Of a stretch of 64,000 bases of DNA, positions 1 to 8,092 are shown one piece after another. Source of the stretch: Deltaproteobacteria bacterium (GTDB taxonomy: Bacteria; UBA10199; JACPAL01; GCA-016699445). A program made the translations under genes and the position numbers. A model generated the notes under the pieces. It had not been told where the DNA came from. It did no database searches and saw only the letters and a program-made list of their open reading frames with translations. The stretch's first letter is position 1, and the number at the start of each line of letters is the position of its first letter. The stretch is from the NCBI GenBank assembly GCA_016699445.1, contig CP064976.1, positions 868,001 through 932,000 on the forward strand, read 5' to 3'.

Positions 1-244
1 GCCAGGGCTGAAGTCCTGCATGATTCATATTTTCAGCTGTCGCTTCTATGATAGAGATGGCGTTTTTGATATATTGATCAATTTGTTCAGCGGCTCGCTG
101 ACTGACATTTTGATGACCTTCACGAATCGATTGCATCGTGGCTCGACGCACCTGATGAACGGACAAAACTCCAAAAAATAAAAGCGGTACCAACGATGCC
201 AGGATTAAGAATAAACCCAATTTTGTGCTAATTTTAGTTTTCAA
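1..244 (-). CDS. N-terminus of a membrane sensor protein (partial, runs off the window)
   Basis: This frame is open from a TTG codon at 244 to the window edge. It begins LKTKISTKLGLFLILASLVP, followed by LLFFGVLSV, which together form one clear membrane helix after a short basic start. After the helix comes a polar helical stretch (residues about 30-75, including SQRAAEQIDQYIKNAISIIE) of the kind that opens the extracytoplasmic Cache-like domain of sensor kinases and chemoreceptors. The start is inferred: there is no ATG after the in-frame stop at 254-256, so TTG is the only reasonable choice, and no strong ribosome-binding site is seen. The effector part (kinase, methyl-accepting or cyclase) lies outside the window, so the class cannot be decided. 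Confidence 0.6.
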   Translation of the reverse strand, partial: MKTKISTKLGLFLILASLVPLLFFGVLSVHQVRRATMQSIREGHQNVSQRAAEQIDQYIKNAISIIEATAENMNHAGLQPW

Positions 245-428
245 GGGACGGCTTCACTATTTCATTCAAATTGAAAATGACAACCGTCATTTTGGCTCCT
301 GTCATTTTAGCTATTTCAGGACAATTCATGGACAATATTTCATCCATCTCACTAAAAAGCGCATCAATATTAGCTAATATCGATTTTGGGTTTGACTTGA
401 TTACAAGATCACAGCTAGCAGCGCGCAC
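234..428 (-). CDS. Small ORF upstream of the sensor gene, function unknown
   Basis: A 64-codon frame with a GTG start overlaps the TTG start of the sensor gene by 11 bases, which would allow translational coupling. The frame stays open upstream to a stop at 462-464 but has no better start there. The product is soluble, with a mildly helical middle (IDALFSEMDEILSMNCPEIAK) and no signal peptide. It could be a small accessory protein, the 3' remnant of a longer gene, or a chance frame. I do not recognise a family. Confidence 0.25.
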   Translation of the reverse strand: MRAASCDLVIKSNPKSILANIDALFSEMDEILSMNCPEIAKMTGAKMTVVIFNLNEIVKPSLEN

Positions 429-464
429 TCTAAGGGTTTGACCTTGAGGGAGGTACGATCCTTA

Positions 465-657
465 ACTAAAGAGTTCGATTTTTGGATTCGCGTGTCCAAA
501 AATGAAACTCATATAATTTTTTTCCGCTGAATATCTTCCCGCACGTTTCTTCGCTGTCCTCGTTGTTCCCTTGTATTTGTTGGTTTTTTTAAAAGTAAGC
601 AGCTGCTGCTTATGTGCAGCGGCTTGGCATTGGGTTTGCCTTTGTGCGGAGTCAATT
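465..657 (+). promoter_or_regulatory. Intergenic region with a weak hairpin and a possible -10 box
   Basis: No gene is convincing here. An 8-bp stem (TTTTTGGA 479-486 with TCCAAAAA 495-502, 8-base loop) could act as a weak terminator. A perfect TATAAT lies at 512-517, pointing toward the lipoprotein gene at 658, but no good -35 box is seen at 16-18 bases. GGAG at 648-651 is the ribosome-binding site that supports the ATG at 658. Confidence 0.3.
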
Positions 658-1977
658 ATGCAAAATAAAATATTTTTTAAAGTGCTGATGACATTTTTAT
701 GTCTCCAGCTTTTATCATCGTGTGGAAAATCGGGGCCGGCTCCTGCGACTTTTGTAGCAGAGATGTCCTTGCCGCCTTCTTTATCTTCTTTATCTAATTA
801 CCAAGCATCCCTCACTCTGTATGATAATCAAACCAATCCTCAAACTCCCATTATAGGCCCTCTTTCTCTTGAAAAAATCAATGCACGCACCTGGTCGGCT
901 GATGCTTTTGAAGTCGCCCAAGGCGATTATGTAGCAGAACTTAAGATGAATGTCGGACCCATTGCTTCAGAAACTGCAGCCCTAACAACTCTCAGACAAC
1001 CTCTGATGATCGCTATTGCCCGTCGGACCTTTTCATTTCCTGGAGGTTCGGTGGCCACAACGCTCTCCTTCCAACCCTCAGACTTTATAACCGACATGGA
1101 TCAAGATCTTGATGGGAGAACCAATCTTTCGGAATACACCGCCAACCTCAACCCCTTTTTAAATGACACGGATCAAGATGGGGTGAGCGATGGTCAAGAT
1201 CCCTTCCCTCTCGATATAAACGAATCGATCGATGAAGATCAGGATGGCATTGGCAATGGCCGAGACAACTGTCCTTTGATTGCCAATCCTCTTCAACAAA
1301 ACTTGGATCAAGATCGATTAGGAGATCTGTGCGATCCTGATCGTGACAATGACGGCCTCAATGACGTGGATGAGTTACGTTTGGGAAGTAATCCCGTTCA
1401 AACTGATTCGGATCAGGATAGCTTAATTGATGGTTTGGATAACTGTCCGGTTCTCTCCAATCTCAATCAAGCGGACAACGATCAGGATCATACGGGAGAT
1501 CTCTGTGACTTGGATGATGACAACGATGGCATAGCCGATACGCTTGATAATTGTTTGTTAGTTTCCAACAGTGACCAGGCCGACGCCAATCGTGATCGTA
1601 TTGGAGATGAATGCACCAATGACGATGATGGGGATGAGATCTTGGATGCTCAGGATAATTGTCGATTGATGACGAATCATGATCAGTTGGATTTTGATCG
1701 TGATGGTTTAGGCAATGTTTGCGATCCCGACTCAGACAATGATGGTCTCACCGATGACGACGAGAATGGCTTGGGTCGGGATCATATGCAGACCAACCCA
1801 TTAGCCACCGATACCGATAGTGATGGTATTTTAGACAATCGAGACAATTGTCCCACCATCTCAAATGTCAGGCAAGAAGATGCCGATCATGATGGGGATG
1901 GAGACGCGTGTGACTGTGCTTCTCATGATGAAAATATTAGAATTTCCTTCACTCTATGTTTCTACAGGAGTCTTTGA
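658..1977 (+). CDS. Lipoprotein with thrombospondin type-3 calcium-binding repeats (5' part of a frameshifted gene)
   Basis: The ATG at 658 has GGAG six bases upstream and gives a classic lipoprotein signal ending LLSSC, so the product should be an exported lipoprotein; the longer frame upstream adds nothing plausible. Residues about 140-425 carry at least six tandem thrombospondin type-3 units of the form D.D.DG..D..DNCP...N..Q.D.D.D..GD.CD, rich in Asp, known to bind calcium. The last unit (DADHDGDGDACDC) is followed by a short nonsense tail. The beta-helix domain normally found after such repeats continues in the next frame (1865-2941), so this is very likely one gene broken by an indel near 1930-1960. 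Such proteins are usually cell-surface adhesins or scaffolds. Confidence 0.75.
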   Translation: MQNKIFFKVLMTFLCLQLLSSCGKSGPAPATFVAEMSLPPSLSSLSNYQASLTLYDNQTNPQTPIIGPLSLEKINARTWSADAFEVAQGDYVAELKMNVGPIASETAALTTLRQPLMIAIARRTFSFPGGSVATTLSFQPSDFITDMDQDLDGRTNLSEYTANLNPFLNDTDQDGVSDGQDPFPLDINESIDEDQDGIGNGRDNCPLIANPLQQNLDQDRLGDLCDPDRDNDGLNDVDELRLGSNPVQTDSDQDSLIDGLDNCPVLSNLNQADNDQDHTGDLCDLDDDNDGIADTLDNCLLVSNSDQADANRDRIGDECTNDDDGDEILDAQDNCRLMTNHDQLDFDRDGLGNVCDPDSDNDGLTDDDENGLGRDHMQTNPLATDTDSDGILDNRDNCPTISNVRQEDADHDGDGDACDCASHDENIRISFTLCFYRSL

Positions 1978-2941
1978 AGAATCGGTTTCTATTCCACGAG
2001 GCTTGAGTGTGTTGGGAGGATTTATAGATTCGGAAAATTGTCAATATGCTCCTGAAGGTCATGAGACTATGGTGACAAATCATGAATCCATAACCCTTCA
2101 AGTTCAGGTTGGAGCTCAAGATGCTGTCATCTCAGATATAATGATTCAAAATCAGGGACTGGATGGCGTTAATACTGTCATGAGTGTTTTGGGTGACGCG
2201 GAACCAGGAACATTGTTACTCAAAAATTTAACTCTTTTAGGATTTACAGGAACACCTATTGGGCGTTCTTCTCAAGGCTTAGCTGTTGAAGATGCTCGTG
2301 TCGAAGTCGTCAATAATGTTATTCATGCGGGTGAATCGTATAACACCACAGCTATTCAATGGAATGGAACTCACGGAAGTTTTTTTCACAACACCATCCA
2401 TGGTGGAAAGGCTCGGTACCGATCGGTGGCTTTTCAGATTCAACGAAATTTACCGATCTCGCTCATTAATAATGTTTTCCTGACAGAACATTTGGGAGAT
2501 TTTACGCCTCCTGTTTTTGATAGCCAGTGTGTGATTGATTATCGCGGAGAAGGCTGGCCTTTGGGATCAGTAGCGAAAGGCAATTTTCTTAAACCCATCC
2601 GCTTACCCGAAAGCACAGAAGCTCCTCGCTATTTTTGCGATATCCGCGATCATCAATTGTTTTCTCTCGCAGAATTTAATGCTTTGGATGAATCTCTCAC
2701 GACGATTCCCGATGGAACAATCTCATCCAATAGGACTTCCACTCAAACATTTGCAGAACTTTTTCTCGATAGTACCACAAACGATTTTCATCTTATTTTA
2801 GGAAGCAGCCTTCTGGATGCGGGTATTGATCCAGTATCAGAAGGTTTGAGTGCCCCTAGTATCACCAATGACCACGACGGCCAAAGCCGTCCCCATGCAG
2901 AAGGAGAACGCTATGACATCGGTGCTTATGAATTACATTAA
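1865..2941 (+). CDS. C-terminal beta-helix part of the frameshifted TSP3 lipoprotein
   Basis: This frame has no signal peptide and no credible start. Meaningful sequence begins around 1945 with YVSTGVFEESVSIPRGLSVL, the usual opening of a right-handed parallel beta-helix (pectin-lyase-like) domain, followed by repeated short strands with N/V turns (VVNNVIHAG, LINNVFL). It ends DHDGQSRP...RYDIGAYELH, the typical terminus of surface beta-helix (choice-of-anchor-like) proteins. It should be joined in one polypeptide with the TSP3 lipoprotein encoded just upstream. The stop overlaps the start of the next lipoprotein gene, which suggests co-translation. The exact substrate or ligand is unknown. 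Confidence 0.6.
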   Translation: MSGKKMPIMMGMETRVTVLLMMKILEFPSLYVSTGVFEESVSIPRGLSVLGGFIDSENCQYAPEGHETMVTNHESITLQVQVGAQDAVISDIMIQNQGLDGVNTVMSVLGDAEPGTLLLKNLTLLGFTGTPIGRSSQGLAVEDARVEVVNNVIHAGESYNTTAIQWNGTHGSFFHNTIHGGKARYRSVAFQIQRNLPISLINNVFLTEHLGDFTPPVFDSQCVIDYRGEGWPLGSVAKGNFLKPIRLPESTEAPRYFCDIRDHQLFSLAEFNALDESLTTIPDGTISSNRTSTQTFAELFLDSTTNDFHLILGSSLLDAGIDPVSEGLSAPSITNDHDGQSRPHAEGERYDIGAYELH

Positions 2942-3719
2942 AAGAGGATTGCCTCTAGGGCTTTTTTTCTTAATTGCTTGCTCAGGTTCTCAGCCAGAAG
3001 GCAGTGGCGTACAAGTCTCGGTGCACAATGCTTTTCGTCCGGCATCGTTGTCCCTTGAAGCACCACTTCCCGAAATTCTCCAAGTCACTCTCTTCCGAGT
3101 GACGGTAACCGGTGAAGGCTTTAGTCCCATCCAAGTAGATTTTCCTGCTGATTCTAGTGGTGGGGATATCAGCGGGGTGCCTGCAGGGAATGATCGACGG
3201 GTGCTGGTTGAAGCTTTTAATTCCCGGGGAGATGTGATTCGCAGACGATTGATTGAAAATGTCCGCATTCAAGGAGATCAGAAAACTCCTGTGGTGGCAG
3301 CCTTATTGTCCGTGCCGATGGTGACCAACGTCCGCAATGGCGGTTTACTCCGAGAAAATCGCGTGAGCTTAGCAGGCTTTGGCGAGCCTGCTTCCGGCTT
3401 GGAATTTATCGAGATTACAGACCAAGAACATCCTGAAGTGCTCACCGATATTGGCACCTCTCAACAATCGATCGAGACCTCCCAAAACGACGGCAACTTT
3501 GCTTTCCGAGCCAGACGTCTTTCTCGAGGTCCACATACCTTCCGAGTCCGCGATACCCAAACCGGCGAAGAATCCATTCTCACCTTCACCGTCATCGCCT
3601 CAGGCCGAGTGCCCGGCACGGGGTTTGGTACTTTAGGCAAAGCCACATCGACAAACATCCAATCCATCAGCATGCCGGGGAGTTCGATGCCTAGCGTGGT
3701 GAATGTGATGACAAAATAA
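2913..3719 (+). CDS. Lipoprotein with Ig-like repeat region
   Basis: The ATG at 2913 is chosen because AAGGAG sits six bases upstream, and it lies inside the 3' end of the preceding gene (29-base overlap). The product starts MTSVLMNYIKRGLPLGLFFL and has a lipobox FLIAC. After the lipid-anchor Cys come about 110 residues resembling a beta-sandwich with a regular carboxypeptidase-like layout (VRIQGDQKTPVVAALL). A second, Ig-like segment follows (VSLAGFGEPASGLEFIEI...GNFAFRARRLSRGPHTFRVRD). The tail is rich in Ser and Met. I infer a surface or periplasmic structural lipoprotein that works with the TSP3/beta-helix protein before it and the fibre-like protein after it. No enzymatic motif is visible. 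Confidence 0.7.
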   Translation: MTSVLMNYIKRGLPLGLFFLIACSGSQPEGSGVQVSVHNAFRPASLSLEAPLPEILQVTLFRVTVTGEGFSPIQVDFPADSSGGDISGVPAGNDRRVLVEAFNSRGDVIRRRLIENVRIQGDQKTPVVAALLSVPMVTNVRNGGLLRENRVSLAGFGEPASGLEFIEITDQEHPEVLTDIGTSQQSIETSQNDGNFAFRARRLSRGPHTFRVRDTQTGEESILTFTVIASGRVPGTGFGTLGKATSTNIQSISMPGSSMPSVVNVMTK

Positions 3720-3744
3720 AAATTTAAAAACTTAAGGAGCCTTT

Positions 3745-5043
3745 ATGAAACTACCCAAAATAACCCTGATCTTCACTCTCTCACTGATTTCAATGTCAGC
3801 GTTTGCTGACTTAAACATTCCGAGAGTGCTTAATTTTCAATCCGTCTTAAGAGACGATGCTGGCAATCTTTTGCCGGATACCACAACAGCTTTGGAATTC
3901 AGAATTTTAGATGCCGATGGCACCCAGCTTTATTTTGAAACCCAAGCCGAAGTCCCGGTGACCAGAGGTGCTGTGAATGCGATGATTGGGGAAGGTGATA
4001 TTCCTGGAACCAACACGCCAACTGGGGGCATTCCATTAAATGCTTTGGATCCCACAACGGGAGAAAAGCTGTTGCAATACCGTATTGGAAATAACGAATC
4101 GGTCGATCCGATTGAGTTTGGTTTAGTCCCTTATGCCTTTTGGTCTGAGAAATCTTTGGGTGTGGTGAATAATGCGATCGGAAGCGACCAGATTAGAAAT
4201 GGTAGCATCAAACTTGAAGATTTAGAGCCTGGCGCGATCTCATTTGGTGATGTGGGTGGGATGATTAGTATCACGCAGATCCCGGTGAGTATTGCTAGAC
4301 TCAGTGCTGTGACAGGTCATGTGAATGATACTACGGGAGCTCATCGTGCTTCGGCGATATCGACTGCAGGACCTTTTGGCGTCACTTTAGGAACACCTAC
4401 TGAACCCCCGATAGTTACCCCTACTGTTGAGGAAGTTTTAAAAAGACTAGATTCAAGAGTCGTAAGTGAGAGTGCTCAAAGAGACTTTCATTCTAGAACA
4501 GATATAGCGACGGCACATCCGAATGGAACATTTCCGGCAGCAAGGATTTCGGGACAGATGACTACAGCTCAGATTGCTGATGGGGCGATTACAAGCAGTA
4601 AGCTGGCTAGTGGAGCTGTGGGTGTTAACTCCATTGCAAATGCAAGTATCACAGGTCAAAAGCTTGATTATAGTACAGGGCCTTCTTCAATTGATGATCG
4701 GTATGTGAATGTGGATGGGGATACGATGACTCGAGATTTAATTGTTCCAGATCCATCGCCTCCATCAGGGCAAGAGCGTGCCTACCCAGTAGGCAGAACA
4801 TTAGGAGACCATGAAACAAGACTTAGAAGTTCCAACAGAGATGATTCTGTTTTAAGATCAACTTTGACAACAGCTGGAAATCTTCGTCCAACAAATTGTA
4901 CCTGGGGTGATTGGATTGGAGAATATGATTGGGTGGAGTACATTTGTCCAAACAACAAAATTATGGCGGGAAGACAGCATGGTGATGATGAACATGGGCC
5001 AACACGCTATTATTGCTGTGATTTAGTTTTAACGCTTCCTTAA
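3745..5043 (+). CDS. Secreted fibre-like repeat protein
   Basis: The ATG at 3745 follows AAGGAG (3734-3739). A Sec signal peptide ends at SAFA. Residues about 22-140 form a domain seen in many secreted proteins of this type (NFQSVLRDDAGNLLPD...GLVPYAFWSEK). After this comes a long stretch of short repeats such as IGSDQIRNGSIKLEDLEPGAI and IADGAITSSKLASGAVG, resembling the shaft of phage tail fibres and other trimeric fibres. The C-terminus contains four Cys and ends GPTRYYCCDLVLTLP, which could be a small disulfide-bonded tip domain. It is the third of three same-strand genes for surface proteins. A similar architecture recurs at 9835-10902. The role, perhaps adhesion, is inferred from layout only. 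Confidence 0.65.
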   Translation: MKLPKITLIFTLSLISMSAFADLNIPRVLNFQSVLRDDAGNLLPDTTTALEFRILDADGTQLYFETQAEVPVTRGAVNAMIGEGDIPGTNTPTGGIPLNALDPTTGEKLLQYRIGNNESVDPIEFGLVPYAFWSEKSLGVVNNAIGSDQIRNGSIKLEDLEPGAISFGDVGGMISITQIPVSIARLSAVTGHVNDTTGAHRASAISTAGPFGVTLGTPTEPPIVTPTVEEVLKRLDSRVVSESAQRDFHSRTDIATAHPNGTFPAARISGQMTTAQIADGAITSSKLASGAVGVNSIANASITGQKLDYSTGPSSIDDRYVNVDGDTMTRDLIVPDPSPPSGQERAYPVGRTLGDHETRLRSSNRDDSVLRSTLTTAGNLRPTNCTWGDWIGEYDWVEYICPNNKIMAGRQHGDDEHGPTRYYCCDLVLTLP

Positions 5044-5047
5044 AAAA

Positions 5048-5830
5048 TTACTTTAATACTAATGAACAGCCCCCAAAATGAGGGGGTACAGAGGAACCTC
5101 CGGAGCCTGAATTATCACTTCCGGAGGTTCCTGCTTCTGAAATACCAATCATAGCAGCGTAATCAATGGTTGGATTTTCAAGACATCGAGTTCCCAAGCC
5201 TGGTGTAAAGGTTGAAAGTGGGATGTACTTGATACGATTAGTGGTCACTTCATTTCTGTTAAGAGTGATATTGATACCTTCTCGAGTAACTCCTGAAGTA
5301 AGAGAAATACTTGTTTTGAGAGCACTAAGCTCATCAGCTGCGTCAGATGTATTCCAAAACTCAGCATCACCATAAATATAAGGATCTGCTAATCCTGGAG
5401 CAAAGGTTCGCGCGATATCATTGTCAGCAATTTCTTCTACTTCAAGATAGTAGTCTCCGGTGGGAAGATCACTAAGAGTGTAATTGCTTGTAGCATATAA
5501 GACATCAGTTGAAGAACGAAAGCATGTATTCCCTCCAATTCTTTCATACCCCTCAGGACAAACTCTTCCACTTAAATATGAGAAGGTTTCACAAAGAGGA
5601 TCATCTTCATTACGAGCTACAACATTCACATGCATCATTGGATTTCCGTCTGATTTGAGTATTTGTCCGGAAATAGCTCCAAGTTGTGTTGAAGCTCTTC
5701 CTGTTGGATACAAAGCAGTGATACCTGCAATGTCATCAGGGTTGAGCGTGATGTTTGAGGGATCCCTGGTCCCTGATATGGCTGAAAAAAAACATTGTGG
5801 GAATATAACGGGCCATCGAAGTGCTGCCAT
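5048..5830 (-). CDS. C-terminal part of the matrixin metalloprotease (frameshifted)
   Basis: The start of this frame is not real. Meaningful sequence begins after the 8-base A tract at 5785-5792 with SAISGTRDPSNITLNPDDIAG, followed by ITALYPT, which is the standard end of a matrixin catalytic domain. Next is a carboxypeptidase-regulatory-like beta-sandwich (GAISGQILKSDGNPMMHVNV...YTLSDLPTGDYYLEVEEI) and a Ser/Gly-rich tail with Cys residues. Together with the piece at 5736-6476 it would make a secreted zinc protease of about 475 residues. It is convergent with the fibre-like gene, with only four bases between the stops. Confidence 0.65.
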   Translation of the reverse strand: MAALRWPVIFPQCFFSAISGTRDPSNITLNPDDIAGITALYPTGRASTQLGAISGQILKSDGNPMMHVNVVARNEDDPLCETFSYLSGRVCPEGYERIGGNTCFRSSTDVLYATSNYTLSDLPTGDYYLEVEEIADNDIARTFAPGLADPYIYGDAEFWNTSDAADELSALKTSISLTSGVTREGINITLNRNEVTTNRIKYIPLSTFTPGLGTRCLENPTIDYAAMIGISEAGTSGSDNSGSGGSSVPPHFGGCSLVLK

Positions 5831-6476
5831 GAATGTATATTTCTTGGTTTACTGAAGCATGTGCCAATCCCAATACATGGCCTAATTCGTGAACCATTGT
5901 TGCTACAACAGCTGTTATAGGAGTTGAGCTTCTGCCAAGCAGTGGTCCAAACACAGCAAAGGCTTGTACAAAATTTCCCGGGTTGGAGGCTGATCCTGAA
6001 AAAACACCGGCATCCGCATAAGCATTACAAGATCCAATTTCGCACAGTTCTCGAGATAAAATAGTTCCTTGCTCATCAAAGACAATAACCGTCTTTAAAT
6101 CCTTTTGAGTTTGCGTAGGGCATAAAGAAATAGAGTCACTATAGCAGCCTACTAGATCTACGTACTGCCCATAATTCTCCCCCGTCACATCCTCCGTCAA
6201 CAACCCTGCATATTCAAACGTTGGAACATCGGCATACGGCGAAGCATTCTCCCAAACATCCATCGCCGCCCGAATCAAAGTACGAGCTTGTTCATTGGTG
6301 AGTCTTCCTAAAGGGCCTGGATCCACATAGTAATGAATCGTCGTCCCGGGTTCCCAGCCAATAGGGGCTCCGGTGGTGGGGTTGATATAGAGGAAGTTAT
6401 AACCCCAAGCTTTTGGTTGAGTAGTAAAAAGAATGGTTAAGAAGATAATTAGAATGGAAAACTTTTTGAATAACAC
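5736..6476 (-). CDS. Secreted matrixin-type zinc metalloprotease, N-terminal and catalytic part
   Basis: An N-terminal hydrophobic signal peptide (MLFKKFSILIIFLTILFTTQ) precedes a matrixin-like domain (PGTTIHYYVDPGPLGRLT...AAMDVWE). The zinc site is complete: HELGHVLGLAH fits HExxHxxGxxH, and a Met-turn follows in STSMARYIPTM. Directly after this Met the codons enter a run of eight T (minus strand), where the frame is lost. Removing one T restores the canonical DPSNITLNPDDIAGI ending in the other frame. The last 18 or so residues of this frame are therefore nonsense. The enzyme is expected to act outside the cell or on the surface. Whether the tract is a phase switch or an error is discussed in the findings. 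Confidence 0.75.
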   Translation of the reverse strand: MLFKKFSILIIFLTILFTTQPKAWGYNFLYINPTTGAPIGWEPGTTIHYYVDPGPLGRLTNEQARTLIRAAMDVWENASPYADVPTFEYAGLLTEDVTGENYGQYVDLVGCYSDSISLCPTQTQKDLKTVIVFDEQGTILSRELCEIGSCNAYADAGVFSGSASNPGNFVQAFAVFGPLLGRSSTPITAVVATMVHELGHVLGLAHASVNQEIYIHGSTSMARYIPTMFFFSHIRDQGSLKHHAQP

Positions 6477-6528
6477 TTGGCTTGATTAAAGATATTCGGA
6501 CATGAGGTCTAGAAGAAATATTATATAA

Positions 6529-7461
6529 CTATTGAACACGTTTTTTTGATAAATGTTCTTTTGGGTCCCAATACAAATCATCTAAACACCCAAATTCGTC
6601 ACATAGGAGATTATGTTTATGACTGAACTCATATCTTTTAAAAAAGTCTGACATTTTATCTTGTTCACTAGAAATATACGCGCTGATCTCAGCATTGATG
6701 GGTAGCCATGTATGTTTTGAGAATAATTTAATCCTTCGCATCATCATCCAACCCATACTCTGTTTTCTGAATTTGGTTACAATACGATGCAAATAGAGAT
6801 AGTCACACCTCATCATTTTTTTAGGCATTTCTTCTGGAGAGAAGACAGATGCATTGGCAATTGCTATTTGGGTTGGTGTTTCTTTTAAAGAAATCCATAC
6901 TTTATACTGTGCCGGTAATTTTAAATCACTCATAGCTGGAATCCACATTTCCTTCAAAAAATAGTCTTTTCCTCTGAAAGGTACAGTTGAAACCGAATAG
7001 AAAGGCTTTTTTAAGATATGATTTAGAAAGAATTCTTCTGGATCTTGTATCGTCGTTTTTGAGGAAGATATTTGAGGATGGGATTTTAAACTTAACAGAT
7101 CTTTGTCTTTAGAAATCAAGACTTCAGCCTCGGAATATAAAGAGCATTCTAAAAACTTGTTGTCATTTTTATCACGACACCAAGAAATCTTCTGATGATA
7201 CTCACAAAGTTCAAAAGGTAATTCTGATTGAAGCTTCTCTTTAATTTTGAGCAAATAATCTTTATTTTTCTCTTCAACCTTAACTTTATTCAATTCGTGG
7301 AGATATTCGTTCAGAATTTCTTTAGTGAAATAAATTTTCAGAAAACCACTAAGCCACCAGTCGACTAGTCTTCTTGGCAAACCACCTTCTGTTCTGACAG
7401 CAGAGCATAAAACATTTGTATCCAAACACACTTTTGGATTTATCTTATTGAGTGAAATCAT
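6529..7461 (-). CDS. PIN-domain ribonuclease-like protein fused to a GNAT-like C-terminal domain
   Basis: Residues 1-150 match the PIN_3 type of PIN domain: CLDTNVLCSAV carries the first acidic residue, EILNEYLHEL the second, and RDKNDNKFLECSLYSEAEVLISKDKDLL the remaining acidic cluster. PIN domains are metal-dependent RNases, often toxins. Residues about 155-310 are different and contain LHRIVTKFRKQSMGWMMMRR followed by EISAYISSEQDKMSDFFKRY, then EFSH. This resembles the acetyl-CoA loop and final strand-helix of GNAT acetyltransferases, though the Q/RxxGxG/A loop is imperfect. No small antitoxin gene is visible next to it: the neighbours are a lipoprotein and the matrixin. The PIN call is good; the GNAT-like call is inference. 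Confidence 0.6.
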   Translation of the reverse strand: MISLNKINPKVCLDTNVLCSAVRTEGGLPRRLVDWWLSGFLKIYFTKEILNEYLHELNKVKVEEKNKDYLLKIKEKLQSELPFELCEYHQKISWCRDKNDNKFLECSLYSEAEVLISKDKDLLSLKSHPQISSSKTTIQDPEEFFLNHILKKPFYSVSTVPFRGKDYFLKEMWIPAMSDLKLPAQYKVWISLKETPTQIAIANASVFSPEEMPKKMMRCDYLYLHRIVTKFRKQSMGWMMMRRIKLFSKHTWLPINAEISAYISSEQDKMSDFFKRYEFSHKHNLLCDEFGCLDDLYWDPKEHLSKKRVQ

Positions 7462-7510
7462 ACTGATTTGATACGGAAAATAGAAAAGTATAATTCAGCA
7501 CAGTGAATTA

Positions 7511-7852
7511 CTATAAATCGGCTTCGTCTACTGTTTCATCTGAATTTTCTTCGTCATCAAGGGTTAATGCCGCAGTTTCATCACAATTAATGCAGCCAAC
7601 ATTTTGACATGAAAATCCCGGGGTAGTGACACCGTTATTGACCCTGTCTCCGATAACAACATTACCAAAGCATCGAGTTCCACTAGCTATTCCAATGGTG
7701 CGACAAATATTTTGAGTTGTACATTGGGATGTCGCTGTTGAAGGTGGACTTGGGGGTGGAGTATTTGAAGATGTGTCTCCGCCCTCATCACAAGCAATTA
7801 CAGACAATAATAATGCGCTCATTATTATAACTTTGTGTATTTTATTTTTCAT
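7511..7852 (-). CDS. Small Cys-rich lipoprotein
   Basis: The internal ATG at 7852 is chosen over the longer frame because AAGGAG lies seven bases upstream and it gives a clean lipoprotein signal (MKNKIHKVIIMSALLLSVIA then C). The mature part is about 90 residues. It has a Pro/Ser linker (NTPPPSPPSTATS), a segment with several Cys that could form disulfides (CTTQNICRTIGIASGTRCFG...CQNVGCINC), and an acidic tail (DDEENSDETVDEADL). No family is recognised. It is divergent from the transglutaminase-like gene at 8093. Confidence 0.6.
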   Translation of the reverse strand: MKNKIHKVIIMSALLLSVIACDEGGDTSSNTPPPSPPSTATSQCTTQNICRTIGIASGTRCFGNVVIGDRVNNGVTTPGFSCQNVGCINCDETAALTLDDEENSDETVDEADL

Positions 7853-8092
7853 AACAATGCTCCTTCGAAATTTGTAATCCATGTTCATTAAATATAATTC
7901 GTAGTAATCCATAGCCTTTTGAATAGGCCAGATGATTTTTTTAAAAAAACCACAGAATTGGCGGATAAAAAACTATCCAACAAACTATTCAAGAACCCTA
8001 AAATATTCGGGAATAAGCTTGAAATAAGTAGCAACAAGTTTAGGGAAACGCCGATAACGCAAGGGGCGCGAGACGATGAAACATTACCATTT

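Noticed and set aside
7919..8092. N-terminal extension of the transglutaminase-like frame, or a riboswitch in this leader
   Set aside because: The extension would precede a signal peptide and has no sense. I looked for a cyclic-di-GMP-like fold in the GC-rich end (8050-8080) but could not pair the required core.
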